A stretch of DNA of 64,000 nucleotides from Imbricaverruca yamaguchii (lineage: Eukaryota > Arthropoda > Thecostraca > Neoverrucidae), in contig JAOTOL010001636.1 in the NCBI GenBank assembly GCA_034440575.1, positions 552,001 through 616,000 on the forward strand, read 5' to 3'. A program made the position numbers and the translations under genes. The notes beneath the pieces were generated by a model. The model did not search any database, had not been told where the DNA came from, and was given only the letters and a program-made list of their open reading frames with translations. Below are positions 11,372-25,147 of this stretch, piece by piece; position 1 is the first letter of the stretch, and each line of letters starts with the position of its first letter.

Positions 11372-11985
11372 GGGGGAGCCGCCACCCATCCGGTTTTTCG
11401 TACATAACTCCAGATTTTACCGGCCAGATTTTACCGGCTGATACCATTTGCGTACTTGCTTAGAGATGACCGGCGCTCTATGTAAAGTAAGAAAAATGAA
11501 AATTGACATAATTTTTTTAGAGTTAGGGCCGTCAAAAAAAAAAAATTCACAGTGCTAGACCACAAAAATCGATGTTAATGCCTTCCGTATATTGGCAAGA
11601 GGAAAGTGTTCTTGGAAACACTAGTGACTTGTTTGATGTATATTGTTATGCTGTATAATTTCAAAGTAGAATTAGGTCATCAAGGTCAAGTCAGGTCAAG
11701 TTAACAGGTCATGACAGGTTAACGGAACCCAACTTGGCCAACTGGAATGTCGTCATAAATGCAAATGGCCATCATGCGATTGATGTCACTTTGCATGCTA
11801 CTACCTATACATCCTGAAACTTCTGTTTGTCATTGTGTACCTAAGCATTTCCATACTTTATTAATGTACTTCACTACCTTCATTGCGAAGCCAATTGCAC
11901 CTAGCTACCAAACTGAACAGTTGGGCGGGCAGCCCGGTTCCGGTAACTGGAGCAAGTAATGACCTGATAAAGTGCTGCTACATAA
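11372..11985 (+). repeat. Left arm of long inverted repeat
   Basis: Begins in a G-run next to a CCGCC partner and reads inward through TACATAACTCCAG and TTTGTCATTGTGTACCTAAG. The partner arm is at 15110-15745. Confidence 0.75.
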
Positions 11986-12872
11986 GTGACCTGAGGTAAA
12001 ATGCAGGGTCTAGCATCTATATTGCATCATTAGTAATGTCCAAAACATCATTGATGCCCATTTTGGAGCACTTAAACACAATCACAGCTACCCACAATGA
12101 TAAGCCAAGACACAAAAACCAGAAAATTTTGACATATTTTACCTCATTTGCCCTTCAAGATATTGACCTAAGATAAAGAAATTTGCACACAATAGAGTTT
12201 GCTACCATACCTATCCACCACACAAATTATGTTCCTCTAGCTTTAATAAGAGCTGAGATACTAGGGGGCAGAATCCACCCCCCCACTCCAGTGCACATGA
12301 TTTTCAGAGGCCCTTCAGGGCACATGTGAAGAAAGTCAACACCTTTGTGGCAGCACAATCTACAATCATGCAAGATACACTGATTGAAAGTTGCTTTATT
12401 TGTTTAATTCTGAGGTTCAGGTCATCTACTTTCTTTCCTTGCACCCATTTGTATGTTCATGGGCTTTGATGTTCTTATTCCATATTTTTCAACCTCTCAG
12501 TATCTGAAGAGGGCAATATTGGATTTGAGGATGGCACTTTACTACACCTGGGTTGAGATATTATGTGATTTGATTACATTAATTGCTGGGCTTACTTTAA
12601 ACAAAGCCTCTTCTAAAGAACTTTGCTTGGGGCAGGGGGTTGGGGACATTGTTACTGGTAGGCACTCAAATACTGGTGTAATTGCAAACAAATATCGGAT
12701 GTCACTGTGAATTGTGAATGCAAAAATTGTGTCAGCGGACTTCGTTAGCTCCCCATGCAAATAAGTGGTAGCGCTACGTGGTCAGACCCCTGTATTTCCG
12801 AAGGTCCATCGCTTATGAATACCACCATGCTTTGTTATTTATGAACAAAACATGATACAGAAGATGCATAAA

Positions 12873-12952
12873 GGTAGGTATCCGAGTAACGGAACGAGTT
12901 CGGAAATTGCCTCGCTTCCTAGGTAGGTACCTCCGTTATCGAGGTGCCTACC
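12873..12952. repeat. Imperfect hairpin
   Basis: GGTAGGTATCCGAGTAACGG on the left pairs imperfectly with TCCGTTATCGAGGTGCCTAC on the right. A further GGTACC-centred imperfect palindrome lies near 13754. Confidence 0.4.
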
Positions 12953-14126
12953 AACATTTGAATGCTATCAGGATATGTTCCAGCATGTTAGCTTGGCCCT
13001 TCAATCGTTTTAATTCTTTACATACACCCAAATGCTCTATAAATTCCCCTCCCATTTCCTCCATACTTGTTCCACCCAATGATTTTCAGGAATCGACACC
13101 ACCTTATTCACCTAAGTCTTAATACTTGCTGTACCAAAACAACACACCAACACTGCGATCCTCGACCATTCCCACCCCCGCGACCTCGGGCTCGCTTCTG
13201 TTCGTACGTGCTGGTAAACATAAAAGTTGGTAGCAAAGTTTTCATTGGTGGAGAAATCCCAACCTGTGTAAAAAAACTGAATTAATGTATTGACTCCAAA
13301 TAATTTGTCAGACACGATGGAATAATACAATTAAAATTTCACAAACAAAAGCCATCAGAAACTGGTTCTCATATCTTTGGTACCGCAATATTGTACAACG
13401 CAAATGCTACGAAATACCTCAAGAGATAAATTTTGTTTCGAAATCTAATATGGTAGTAAAAGCTAGTGCGCCGCATCAGACACAGCAGTGGGAACATAGT
13501 ATTAGCGTTTTATCTAGTTTCGTGCTGTAATGCCTATTGGGTGTTTTTTGCCTATTGTTAGTACATGAAGGGTCCATGGTAAGTGTCACATATGCTGGCG
13601 TTCTTACCTTTGGTAATTATATTTGCTGACACCAGTGCAAACATGTTTACTCCGTGCACCTATGTGCACTTATGGTGCGCAGGCTTTGTGCCCAAATTTT
13701 ATTTCCCTCAAAAGGTATGATAATAATCTGTCACAGATGTACCCAAATAAGTAGGTAAGTACCTTGGTACCTACCTGCGAATCATGGTGAATTAATTTCT
13801 GGTGATATATTTACATCACATGTATGCATAAGGTGTCATGCATGCCTGATGACTTAAGTGTTGTAGCACATTCATCATTCATGTCTCATACATTTTGGGA
13901 TGCTAATTCATAATGAATCTTGTTGAGACCTGCCGCATTTTTCAGTATTGTGACTCGTCAGATCTGTGATAATGTCACCTGAACAAGTAGGTAATCTTCA
14001 GATCCATGATCCATCATTTTCAGCTTTTTTTTGCATCCAAATTTGTTGGCAGATGACTGTCAGAGCTGACTTGTGGAATACATACATATTTCACCTTCTC
14101 TTGTTGCTAAAGTAAGCAAATTTTCA

Positions 14127-14275
14127 GGTTTAGGAATGTGGAGCACCAGACTTTTGATCACAAGTTTGTAGGTTTGAATCTTGCAACCAGCCACATTTGC
14201 ACAGTCCACCAATGAGCAATCTGCATGAGAGGTTGGTGATGCTATATGACCTAGTTGTCAAATGTGCTGTGAAAG
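14127..14275 (+). repeat. tRNA-like SINE head (Lys-type)
   Basis: GGAGCACCAGACTTTTGATC resembles the anticodon arm of tRNA-Lys, and GGTTTGAATC sits at the B-box distance. The A-box side is diverged and the acceptor stem is absent, so it is a SINE relic, not a tRNA gene. Confidence 0.5.
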
Positions 14276-15109
14276 AATGCAAAGTTCTTCTTGATGTTTA
14301 GAAATGGACAATATGATTTAGCCTGAAGTACACATTAAAAAACCATACAATTGCATCAAAATGCAACATATTGCTTTCCAGGCCTCAAGGTCAGCTTTTC
14401 CCTATAACCACCTTTTAATGAGCATGGCTATCTACATTGATGTGAGTTGACAGACAAGCTATATTAAGATTCTTTTTCATATGTGCTCAGTGTCATAAAA
14501 TTATTTCACCATTAACTGTGCAGATGAGGAAAGAAGTTGCTTGGAAATAGTGGAAGATTGGAAGAAAATAAAGGATCATCACTCAAGGATTAAAAACGTG
14601 GAATGTCCTTCACTTCAGTCACATGCATTTTACATTATTTAGTAGTCGTGTGTATAATGACTGCCCACACATGTAGCAAGATGGTAAAAACCTTAGGCAA
14701 GGATGAAATTAACTGTGAATTTCCAGGCCACATGGTCAATTATTTTACACTGTATGTGCTTATGCTTTGATCTTATGTATCTCCTTGGCATATTTTCACT
14801 TCCATACCTGACTGGGAGTATTTCAAACTTGGAACTAGATCAAAACAGCATAACATGCAACATTTCCTGTTCTTTGTGCTGATATATTTGTTTCTGAGAA
14901 TGTTTTTCATGTAAGAGAAAGGGCCAGAGAAACAGTTCCATGTGCAGGTAAAATCCTGAAGCACCCTGATCCATTGTACCAAAATTTCAGAATTGGGCTG
15001 ATAAGTAACTTCTAGCTAACAATAATTTTCAACACTTAGATTGAATTATCATGATATTTCTGTGTTGGAATGCAAAACTAAAAGGAATAAGACAACAAGT
15101 GAAATGGCA

Positions 15110-15745
15110 TCACTCCCATCACTGGATAAGGTCATTACCTGCTCCAGCTATTGGAACCTGGCCACCCACCCAACTACTCTGTTGGGTGGCTCAGCACAAT
15201 CAGTTTCACAAAGAAAGGAGTAAAATACATGAATATAGTATGGAAGCACTTAGGTACACAATGACAAACATGTGTAGTTTTCAGGATGTGTAGGAAGTAT
15301 GATGGAAAGTTGGGATCAATTGCATCAATTGCATGCCATTCACTTGCATTTATGACACATTCAAGTTCATCAAGTTTGGTTACATTAACCTGTCAGGAAC
15401 TTGACCTGACTTGACCTCGGTGACCTAACATGACTTTGAAACTATATAGCATAACAATGTACATCAAGCAAGATGCTAGCATTACCAAGAATGCTTTCCT
15501 TTTGCCAATGTACAAGAAGCGGATTAGCTCTGATTTTTGTTCTCTGGCACTGTGAAATTTTTTTACTTTAACAATCCCTGACTCTAAAATTTTTTGCCAG
15601 ATTTTTATTTTCTCACTTTAAACGAAGTGCTGGTCATTTCTAAGCAGGTATGCAAACAATGACAAATATCTGTCTGCAAAATCTGGAGTTATGTATGAAA
15701 AACGGGATTGGTGGGCGGATTTCGCCCCCTCCTGTGTGTTAAAGC
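15110..15745 (-). repeat. Right arm of long inverted repeat
   Basis: Reverse complement of the left arm, with matching order of landmarks. The outer edge has the same G/C-rich signature. Confidence 0.75.
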
Positions 15746-18217
15746 ACAAATTTACCTATGTGTGAGGGAAAAATAAAATGCATAATGAAAAATCTGAATG
15801 GATCATTGGCAATGTAGCCAAAATTAGTGCTGAGGTCAGTGATTATTGCATTAATGTGGGTAAGCTGATGGCATGCCTTTTTTACCTTTTGCCCAATGCA
15901 TCTGATCTAAATGGAATGCTCCCTTTCCTTAACATGTACTTGATATCCAAATGGAGTCCTACACTACAGATGAAAGGTGACCATGAAAATTATCTGACAA
16001 GAAATGTTGTCCAGAGGCTAAATTTTAGCCTTTGAACAGCCAAAAAAATTAGATATTAACCACACATGTTTTGGGATGACAAAGCAAATGCATGAAATAT
16101 TTCAAGCATGAATACCTTTTCATTTATCCAAGATAGTGAATGCTTTTGTTATAGCTTTAAATATGTTTGCTGTCATCTATAATATAGCTCAATGTTCCTG
16201 TGGTGGTATGATGTCTTATGCAACCATGTTTAACACATGCATCCAATACAACAGAATTGCACCTGCAATATTGAAGCATTTCATGAAAGTATTGGTGACA
16301 ATAGATAGGACATTCTCATGGAGTTCCCCCATATGAGTGAAAGGTATGTCATATGTTATGTATGTGCAATAACTGTGCAGTGTTCATCTGAATGGAAATA
16401 ACAGTGGTTGCTAAGCACATATGCTTGCTGCTTAAAGCCACTGCCAATTAGATTCAAATTGAATATTACATTTATAAAGCCATATATCTGGACATTGATA
16501 CTTAATTCTTGTTGTAAAAACCTATCTGGTTGTTCTGACATGATCCCTTTACCTTCTGAATAAGACAGTACGCCAAGCCACATGTCAAATTTCGATGAAA
16601 ACACTGCTGCTTTTCAATGTATATTATGCTGGTCCTCATTTCTCATATGATTCGCTGAATATTGCAAACACCTTAGTTTATTTGGCACCCCTCCATTATT
16701 GAATGATAAGTGTGCATAAAGTACATCTTGTTGTTTGCTTAATTTTGTGATGGATTTGGTACAAAAATAATTGATACTTCATGTACATGAGTGACCATAA
16801 TGTGAATTTGGACCAAAGGCCAAATGTAAATCAAAGAAACTCAAGTGGGGTCAATGGATTAAATGGAATCTACAAATATGGCTGCAGCTTGAAATCTCAC
16901 CATGGTACTTGCAGAATTGCAATGGCATGAATTTCAGAGGAAAAGGTAAAAGTTGAAGTGCAGTGATCTCAGGTTAAGTGGGGTCATCTGAATACATGCT
17001 AAGTGACCCTATGTGGCCCAATAATCAGTTACATTGTAGAGGAACCCAAGTGCCTACTTGAATATGTGCCCACAGATGCTTCATAACCAATGTACAACTG
17101 CATCTTGCTGACCTAGCCTCTTACATGAACTCTTTTAAAATTAATCTGGACATGGTTTCATTTATTAATGTTTGTTGCTGAATAGGTTTTGATTTCACAT
17201 TGTCATAGCTTGGGGTGACTTAAATTAAGACAATCAACTGAGATCACACAAACTTAAAATTAGCAGGGAATCCACCTGAATGATTTTGCACCCCACATGA
17301 CTTGATCAAAACATGAGGTACTAATGATAATTCAATACTGGTCGCCAATTGATGAAAGTAGGTACCACATAAGACGAAGGTACGAATCACCTTGTATGTT
17401 CCTTTTTCAGGTTTGTATATCCTAGAGGTGGGCTTTGAACCAGCTTTATGGCCGCCATCAACAACGGATCAGGTATGGCCCAAGAATCTGAGAGGATCAG
17501 AACATACAGGTCACAGGTCCTACTGCCACAACCTCGAACTGTGTAGTAACAATACTCTGAGAAACTTATGGCCATAATTGATCAGAATAGACAAGTGTGT
17601 TCTAAAGATTTATCGGTTTATTTTGTAAACCAATAACAGGATTGGACTTCCAGACTTCTTTTGGACATTGCACTTGACATTGAACATTGTACATTCAGCA
17701 TTTCACTTATTTTGTGCTCTCAAGAGTGTATCATGTATATGAATTCAAGATGGTGATTCAGGTATGAATATGAATTGAAGTGATTGATTTCCTAGTTACT
17801 TTAAATGATTATTGCTATGGTTTGCTTTGGATGATCATCTGCACTGTTTCCTGTGCCTTTTGTTTTTAATTTGATGGATGACAGGTGGACTGTATCAGGA
17901 GAGGAGTACCTTCTATGATTATAAGCAAAAATTCCCACACTGCACATAGGGAGCTTTGAATCTTTGTGCATCTGTTTACAGATACGTCTAGACATTTGCT
18001 GTTGGTGCATTGCACATTCTGTGTTCAGCACTATTGTCCCGTTGTCGCTCCTGGAAGCGCTGGTTGAATGACTGGGGCAGCCTGACGGCGATGCCGACCG
18101 TGCTCGGGTGTCGGTCGCGGCACTGACCACTGACCAGGCTCTGTGCCGACCCCGCAGGTGGCGCCATCAAGCGACGAGTCGACTCAGCAATGGGGTGAGT
18201 GTCGGCGCCGATGGCGT
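15746..18217. other. AT-rich intergenic stretch
   Basis: No gene supported. A weak B-box-like sequence on the - strand near 17425-17445 may mark another old SINE. Open frames are short. Confidence 0.5.
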
Positions 18218-18535
18218 GGCAGAGGGCGCTGCGTGTGTGGGGACGCCTGCAGGGCGCTGCGTGTGTGGGGACGTCGGCAGGGCGCTGCGGGTGTGGGGAC
18301 GTCGGCAGGGCGCTGCGGGTGTGGGGACGTCGGCAGGGCGCTGCGGGTGTGGGGACGTCGGCAGGGCGCTGCGGGTGTGGGGACGTCGGCAGGGCGCTGC
18401 GTGTGTGGGGACGCCGGCGGGCGTGGTGTGTGGGGACGCCGGCAGGGCGCTGCGGGTGTGGGGACGTCGGCAGGGCGCTGCGTGTGTGGGGACGTCGGCA
18501 GGGCGCTGCGTGTGTGGGGACGCCGGCAGAGTGCT
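18218..18535. repeat. 28-bp minisatellite, about 11 copies
   Basis: The unit is built on GGCGCTGCGGGTGTGGGGAC followed by GTCGGCAG, and neighbouring copies are nearly identical. The + strand has four close G-runs per unit, so quadruplex formation is plausible. Because 28 is not a multiple of 3, the open frames across it cycle through all frames and are not coding. Confidence 0.95.
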
Positions 18536-18969
18536 GCCGACACGTCACAGCGACCCGACACTGGGGTGTGGGTAGGGGTGGCGGCACTCGCTGAAATATA
18601 ATGGTGCTGGCTTAGGCTGTTGGAACCATTTGACGGACTATCGCCGGAGGTAGCTTGGTGTTGTATAGGAAGGGCCGTTCCACATATTTTTATTTATTTA
18701 ATAAAAACAAGATTCTAATGTGGCTATCTTCTCCACAGTAAAATAAACCATTTAATGCCCATAAGTTTGGTTTCAATACCAAGCCTTTCTCGACAAACTT
18801 AGCCATGTAGATATTTCTGTGCATTTTGTTTTTGTTTTATTTCCACTCACCCTAAGTTATAGTATGCAATGAGTTGCATTCCACGTTTGAGACCTCCTTT
18901 GACACTTTTAAATCTGGAAGAAAACTGGATATCCAGTTGGTTTTCTAGTCAGTGAGGTAAACTAGGTGC
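18536..18969. other. Unique spacer
   Basis: AT-rich sequence between the 28-bp array and a short SINE-tail insertion. Nothing recognised. Confidence 0.5.
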
Positions 18970-18984
18970 AACAAGGTGGTTTTT

Positions 18985-19031
18985 GGCCGTGCATGATCGA
19001 CGCAGTCGATGCGCCCCTAAACTCCAATAAC
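18985..19031 (+). mobile_element. Micro-retroposon copy 1 (47 bp)
   Basis: Contains the family core CGCAGTCGATGCGCCCCTAA and ends CCAATAAC. It is flanked by a 15-bp direct repeat, AACAAGGTGGTTTTT at 18970-18984 and AACAAGGTTGTTTTT at 19032-19046 (one mismatch), the mark of target-primed insertion. Confidence 0.8.
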
Positions 19032-19103
19032 AACAAGGTTGTTTTTATGTTGCTTTTTATGGAGAAACAGACAAGAAATGTCAGCCTGGAAGAAGATAGA
19101 ATT

Positions 19104-19160
19104 TCCTGCACGAATTATATACGTTTCATATAATTCGTGCAGGAATTATATGAAACGTAT
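19104..19160. repeat. Two overlapping perfect 17-bp palindromes
   Basis: Arm 19104-19120 pairs perfectly with 19128-19144 (loop 7 bp), while arm 19119-19135 pairs perfectly with 19144-19160 (loop 8 bp). The two hairpins share the middle and cannot form together. Confidence 0.97.
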
Positions 19161-19989
19161 TTTAAGTGATGCTCGTTAAAAAAGAAGTTTGTTGAACGTA
19201 ACGCTGTTTTCACGCATAAGTAAACAATGTTTGCCTTGCCCACATTTTAAAATCACTCTGTTGGGCGCCAGCCTGTTGACTAGCACTGACAGGTGACTTG
19301 TTTTGACAAGATCCAGCCACAATTGCACAACTCGGGAAAAATACCCTCTGTGGCCACCCTCAAATATCCCAATGCTGTCATTGCGAATCCAAACAATCCA
19401 ATCCCAGTCATATTGTGATCAGTGCTTTTCATTTCCACCGGTCTGAAAGCAATGCTTGTTCTCCCGAGCACCATGGTGCTGAAAATGTCTGCCAGCCCAT
19501 GAGTGCTCTTGTTGGTTTAGTTGATTTTGGAGTGAGCATTGAGCGCCATTTAGTATGATATACTGATAAAATAAAAAGAACGTACGAATGTATAACTGTT
19601 TGCATGGCGCACTATGTGAAGAAACAGATCTGTGACTTTGCTTTGCTAAAAGATCATTGTACATTTAATTTAGATTAATGAACTTGTCAACTTAATTCTG
19701 ATGAAAATTATAAAGTATATCGCAGGAACGTTCTGAAAATTCGTCCAGTTTCGCCATGCAAAGGTTTTGAATTCGTTGCTGATATTCGTACATGCCGTTT
19801 GATGTAGTCTTGTGTCAGTAAGTCGCAGATAGTCCAGCCTGCTGAAATGCCAACTGTGGATGTACTCCTTCCAAGCACTTCTGGCGTAAATTAGCGTAAA
19901 ATGACATAAGTTTGTCGGTGCACCTAAAGCACCAATCCTCCACCACCATCACTTCTTGCATAAGGTGGTGAGTGATGTTGGATAGAAAT

Positions 19990-20345
19990 GGTTTTTGCTC
20001 ATGCTAATTACACTGACGGCATCACCTTATTGACACGTCTCGTACAAATCAGTTTGGTTCATGCGAGCCTCGTCACACTGGCGCCATTACTTTGTTGACA
20101 AGTCTGGCACATGTCAGTTTTATTCATACTAACTTAGTCACACTGGCGGTATCACTTTACTGACAGGCCTAGTGCAAGTCAGCTTTGTTGTGCTAACCTG
20201 GTCACACTGGCTTCACCACCAGTTGATACGCCCCTAAGCCCAAATAATCAATCAATCAACTGGCGCCACCACCTTACCGACAAGTCTGGTACAAGTCGGT
20301 TTTGTTCATGCTAGCTTAGTCATACTGACGCCATAGCCATGCACA
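19990..20345. repeat. Minisatellite of about 62 bp, interrupted
   Basis: About five diverged units with the landmarks GTCACACTGGCG, TTGACAAGTCTGG and CAGTTTTGTTCATGCTA. A 38-bp SINE-tail insertion at 20221-20258 splits one unit. Confidence 0.85.
20221..20258 (+). mobile_element. Micro-retroposon copy 2 (38 bp)
   Basis: Core ACGCCCCTAAGCCCAAAT with an AATC tail, inside the 62-bp array. Direct repeats ACTGGCTTCACCACC (20206-20220) and ACTGGCGCCACCACC (20259-20273) flank it with two mismatches. The empty neighbouring units of the array show the pre-insertion state. Confidence 0.75.
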
Positions 20346-21153
20346 TAGCCATGACATGTGCATAGCCATGTACGATGTACAACCATGCGCATAGCTCAGC
20401 TTATCTTGTCAGTAGTCGTCGTATAGCACTGAAATCCAGGATCAAAGAACAACTTAAAACAATTCAGCTCACTGCTTCAATCGTGAGTGGTCGATGGTTG
20501 CAACTGTGGGAACCGTGTGTGGTAGATGGATGCAACTGTATAAAGAAGTCGGGGGACTGCTCAGTGAGTGGGCATGCAGTTGCAGGAGTTGATAAGGCTC
20601 TATGTTTTCTCCTGTCAACAGCCTTCGACAAAGACGTAACATGCAAATCAGTATATATCACCTTAATAGGTTGTGCGACAAGACTATAAGAACGCGCTAT
20701 TCGTCGGCTCTTCTCACAAACCATTGCATGCGAACTTCCTTTGGCTGTTGGAATGTATTGCCGAATGGCGATATTGTGTGCAAGTCCACTTTTCCGACTT
20801 CTTTCGTAATACACCGAAAGCCCGGAAGCGCAGCTGGACATGCACAGGGCACGTGTCGGCTTATGACACTGCCTTTACAACACATTGCGTGTGTGTCCAG
20901 TGGCGCTATTCCGTCATACCAGGTAATTGGACATGGTTGATACCATATGGCTGATCACGCCGGATATATCAGATAGCGTGTGCTTCACTTTTAGACCGCT
21001 TCCAGGGGAGATGCCATTAATGATGTCATGAAACATGAATTGATAGCCATCTTGCTTCCCACACAGATCACGCACAGGCGAACACAGTAGCACGATATGG
21101 CACACGTTGAATGAGGCGGGACAGAATGTGCTGGAGCACACCGTGGCTGATCA

Positions 21154-22531
<1,378 letters not shown>

Positions 22532-22547
22532 AACCCCCACACTGGCG

Positions 22548-22604
22548 TGGGCGCTAAATGACCTTGTAGTCGGCGCGCCCTTAAGCCCAAATAATCAATC
22601 AATC
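22548..22604 (+). mobile_element. Micro-retroposon copy 3 (57 bp)
   Basis: Carries GCTAAATGACC, then GTAGTCGGCGCGCCCTTAAG and an AATC tail. Direct repeats AACCCCCACACTGGCG (22532-22547) and AACCCCACACTGGCG (22605-22619) differ by one C. Confidence 0.8.
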
Positions 22605-22802
22605 AACCCCACACTGGCGAGCTTGCTACTGCAGCGAATGGTGCCCGTGTTGCCAGAGCGTCGGCGAATTGTATGATTTTTGACCACCACGAGGGATTTT
22701 CACCGACGTTTAATGCGTAATGTGAATAGCCTCACTCTTTCAGCCATTCGGGAAATTATTTCCATGTTCCGCATAATAGACAGTGCGGAGTGCTTGCAGT
22801 AC

Positions 22803-22832
22803 AGCCGCCCCAGTAGCTCAGTTGGTATAGTT
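22803..22832 (+). repeat. tRNA-like A-box fragment
   Basis: GCCCCAGTAGCTCAGTTGG matches a tRNA 5' half, but no B box or anticodon arm follows; a GTCA/GTTG-rich stretch does. It is likely a fragment of a SINE head. Confidence 0.4.
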
Positions 22833-24019
22833 AGCAGTCAGTCAGTCAGTTGGTTAGATAGAGTTGGTGGAGTCAGTCAGTTGGTGGTAGAGTCTTCCCT
22901 GCCTTAGTAAGATGGAGCTGGAGCCATTAAGTGAGTTTATATTTAACCTCAGACTGAGAACGTCAGCTGGAAGTTGGTCAGGTAATGTTGGCGATGTGAC
23001 TGGGCGGTCATGTCGTGCACATAGCTCATACAGACGTGGGAAGCTTTGCAAAGGGTCCCTGAGCAAACAGGCTTCAGTCAGAGGTATTTATCCGAAATGT
23101 ATGTTTATTTATTATTTGCCAAGTAACTAATTGATGTCAACAGTATTTGCATATCCCATGAGATCATACAGGAAGGATCACTCAAATTATAAGTTTGCTC
23201 CTTATGATCATGCTCATCATGGTTATAGTGTCTCACGATGGTTTCTAATGGTATTCATAATCTGTTTGAAAATATGGGATGAGCAATTCTTGGATACGAT
23301 TTTTCTCGATCTACACTGATGACTGTTGTCTATAGTTCCATTCCAGTGAATTTCGAATGGCTCTTACTTCGTATCAACTTCTGTGCGGCGTCTTACGTCG
23401 CTGAACCCAGGCTGGCGGAGCTGAACCAGCTCAAGATTGGCGTTGGCTTTGCCAACTTTAAAATATTCCCGGCACGAATGGTAGCATAAGCGAATAAAGG
23501 CAGGCCACGGTTCATCCATGCCATCTATCCCTCACCAGTTAATCCTGCCTGAATATCAAGCTTTGTATCAGATCTCTGGATCGAAGCCAAAGTTGGGGAT
23601 GTTTCAGAAAGGCAGGAAGTTTCAGGTCGCATGTTTCCAAACAACGCCAGGAAGTTGAATTATACGAAGCTGGGTCCGCCTATCCTCGTCTGTCCTCGTA
23701 TGAACTTCTGACACCATTGAGCTTCAGGAGGCGCCGAGCTATGCACACGTATGGTGTGCGTTGTGCATGCGTTCTGACCGGGGCAGTAGGTAGCCCGATA
23801 AGTTCTTTGAGGAAGCGACGAGCTATATGTACGAATGCGTTTTGGCCGGGGCAGCAGATAGCCCCACAATTTCCTTCAAACCGTTCAGCGTGTGCTGACA
23901 AAGAAACACCGAGACAGTTATCTGCCAACGGCACTTGTAAAAATATAGAATATTGATAGCAATTGTGTCGGACGGCTAGTGACACGTAACTGCTGATTAG
24001 AGGCGGGCTGGTTGGGGCG

Positions 24020-24182
24020 TTCATTGGACGGCAGTACGCACCGGACGGCGACGGTGGTTGGCGTGCCCACCGGACGGCGGTACCCACCGGACGACAGTAC
24101 CCACCGGATGGCGGTACCCACCGGACGGCAGTACCCACCGGACGGCAGTACCCACCGGACGGCAGTACCCACTGGACGGCAC
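24020..24182. repeat. 17-bp minisatellite
   Basis: The unit GGACGGCAGTACCCACC and close variants occur about 9 times. Confidence 0.9.
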
Positions 24183-24424
24183 GGCGGCGGCGGCGACGGT
24201 GACGGTGGGCCGACTGGCGGTGGCCGGACGCCGTGATTAGCCTGGTTATCTGCCGACGGCCGGCGGCCGAGGTCGGCCGCAGTGTCTGACCCGATAGCGT
24301 CGCCACCGTCGGCTCTTTACCACCGCCGGCCGTGTCACGGCCCAGCTCCGCTAATGGCCGCAGCAGGCCACTCGCCGCCACCCTCCGCCCGACCGGCACG
24401 CCCCACCGCAGGCACCACCGGACA

Positions 24425-24960
24425 TGGGCTGCGCCGCAGGAGGACCATCGGTGCCTCAGCACGGCTGTCCAGGCGATCACAGTATACCAGCAGGGCCGCA
24501 GGAGAACCATCGGTGCCTTGGCACGGCAGTCCAGGCGACCACAGTATACCAACAGGGCCGCAGGAGAACCATCGGTGCCTTGGCACGGCTGTCCAGGCGA
24601 TCACAGTATACCAACAGGGCCTCAGGTGGGCACCTGATACCCCTACAACACTGCCCAGGGGGCCGCAGTACACGAACAGGGTCGCAGGAGGGCACCTGGT
24701 ACCTCGACTGGGCTGCCCCATGGATCGCAGGAGGTAACATGGAGAAGGGCACCTCGGCCTCGACACGGCTGTCCAGTGAATGAAGGTGCACCAGCAGAGC
24801 CTCAGGAGTCTGCGGTGTACCGACAGGAACTCCCGAGGTACCCGCTGGGACCGCATGCCTCTGGACGCCACAGGGTCGCTCGGGAGACCTCGAGGTATCT
24901 CCAGGGCCGCCGGAGGTACCACTGCATACTGATCTGGCTGCCCGATGGACTAGAGTAGAC
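24425..24960. repeat. 62-bp minisatellite, decaying to the right
   Basis: Three clear units (starts near 24437, 24501 and 24563) with GAGAACCATCGGTGCCTTGG and CACAGTATACCAACAGGGCC. Shorter, diverged relatives with GGGCCGCAGG continue to about 24960. Confidence 0.85.
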
Positions 24961-25147
24961 CGACAGGGCTGTCCGACGGGGAGGTCCGAGGTCCGTGGTG
25001 CGACAACAGGCACTGCGGTGCATTGACAAGACTTGTAGTACCTGTTGTAACGGCATGGCTTGTGGCTCCAGGCCGACGCATTTGTCACGTTTGGCGCCAG
25101 GAAACTAGGAGATCGAGATCCGTTCAACTGCGTCGTAGTCGGGAGGG

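Larger units (their letters stand above)
11372..15745. mobile_element. 4.4-kb block bounded by long inverted repeats
   Basis: The left arm (about 11372-11985) and right arm (about 15110-15745) are reverse complements with clear but diverged similarity over about 600 bp. Shared landmarks from outside to inside are a G-rich edge with a GCC-rich partner, GTTTTTC.TACATAACTCCAG, TTGCCAATAT-like, GACCTGACTTGACCT, GTCATAAATGCAA, TTTGTCATTGTGTACCTAAG and CAGCTGGAGCA-like blocks. The interior is AT-rich and has no transposase I can recognise. It resembles a foldback or long-TIR non-autonomous DNA transposon, or simply an old inverted duplication. No target site duplication is evident. Confidence 0.65.
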
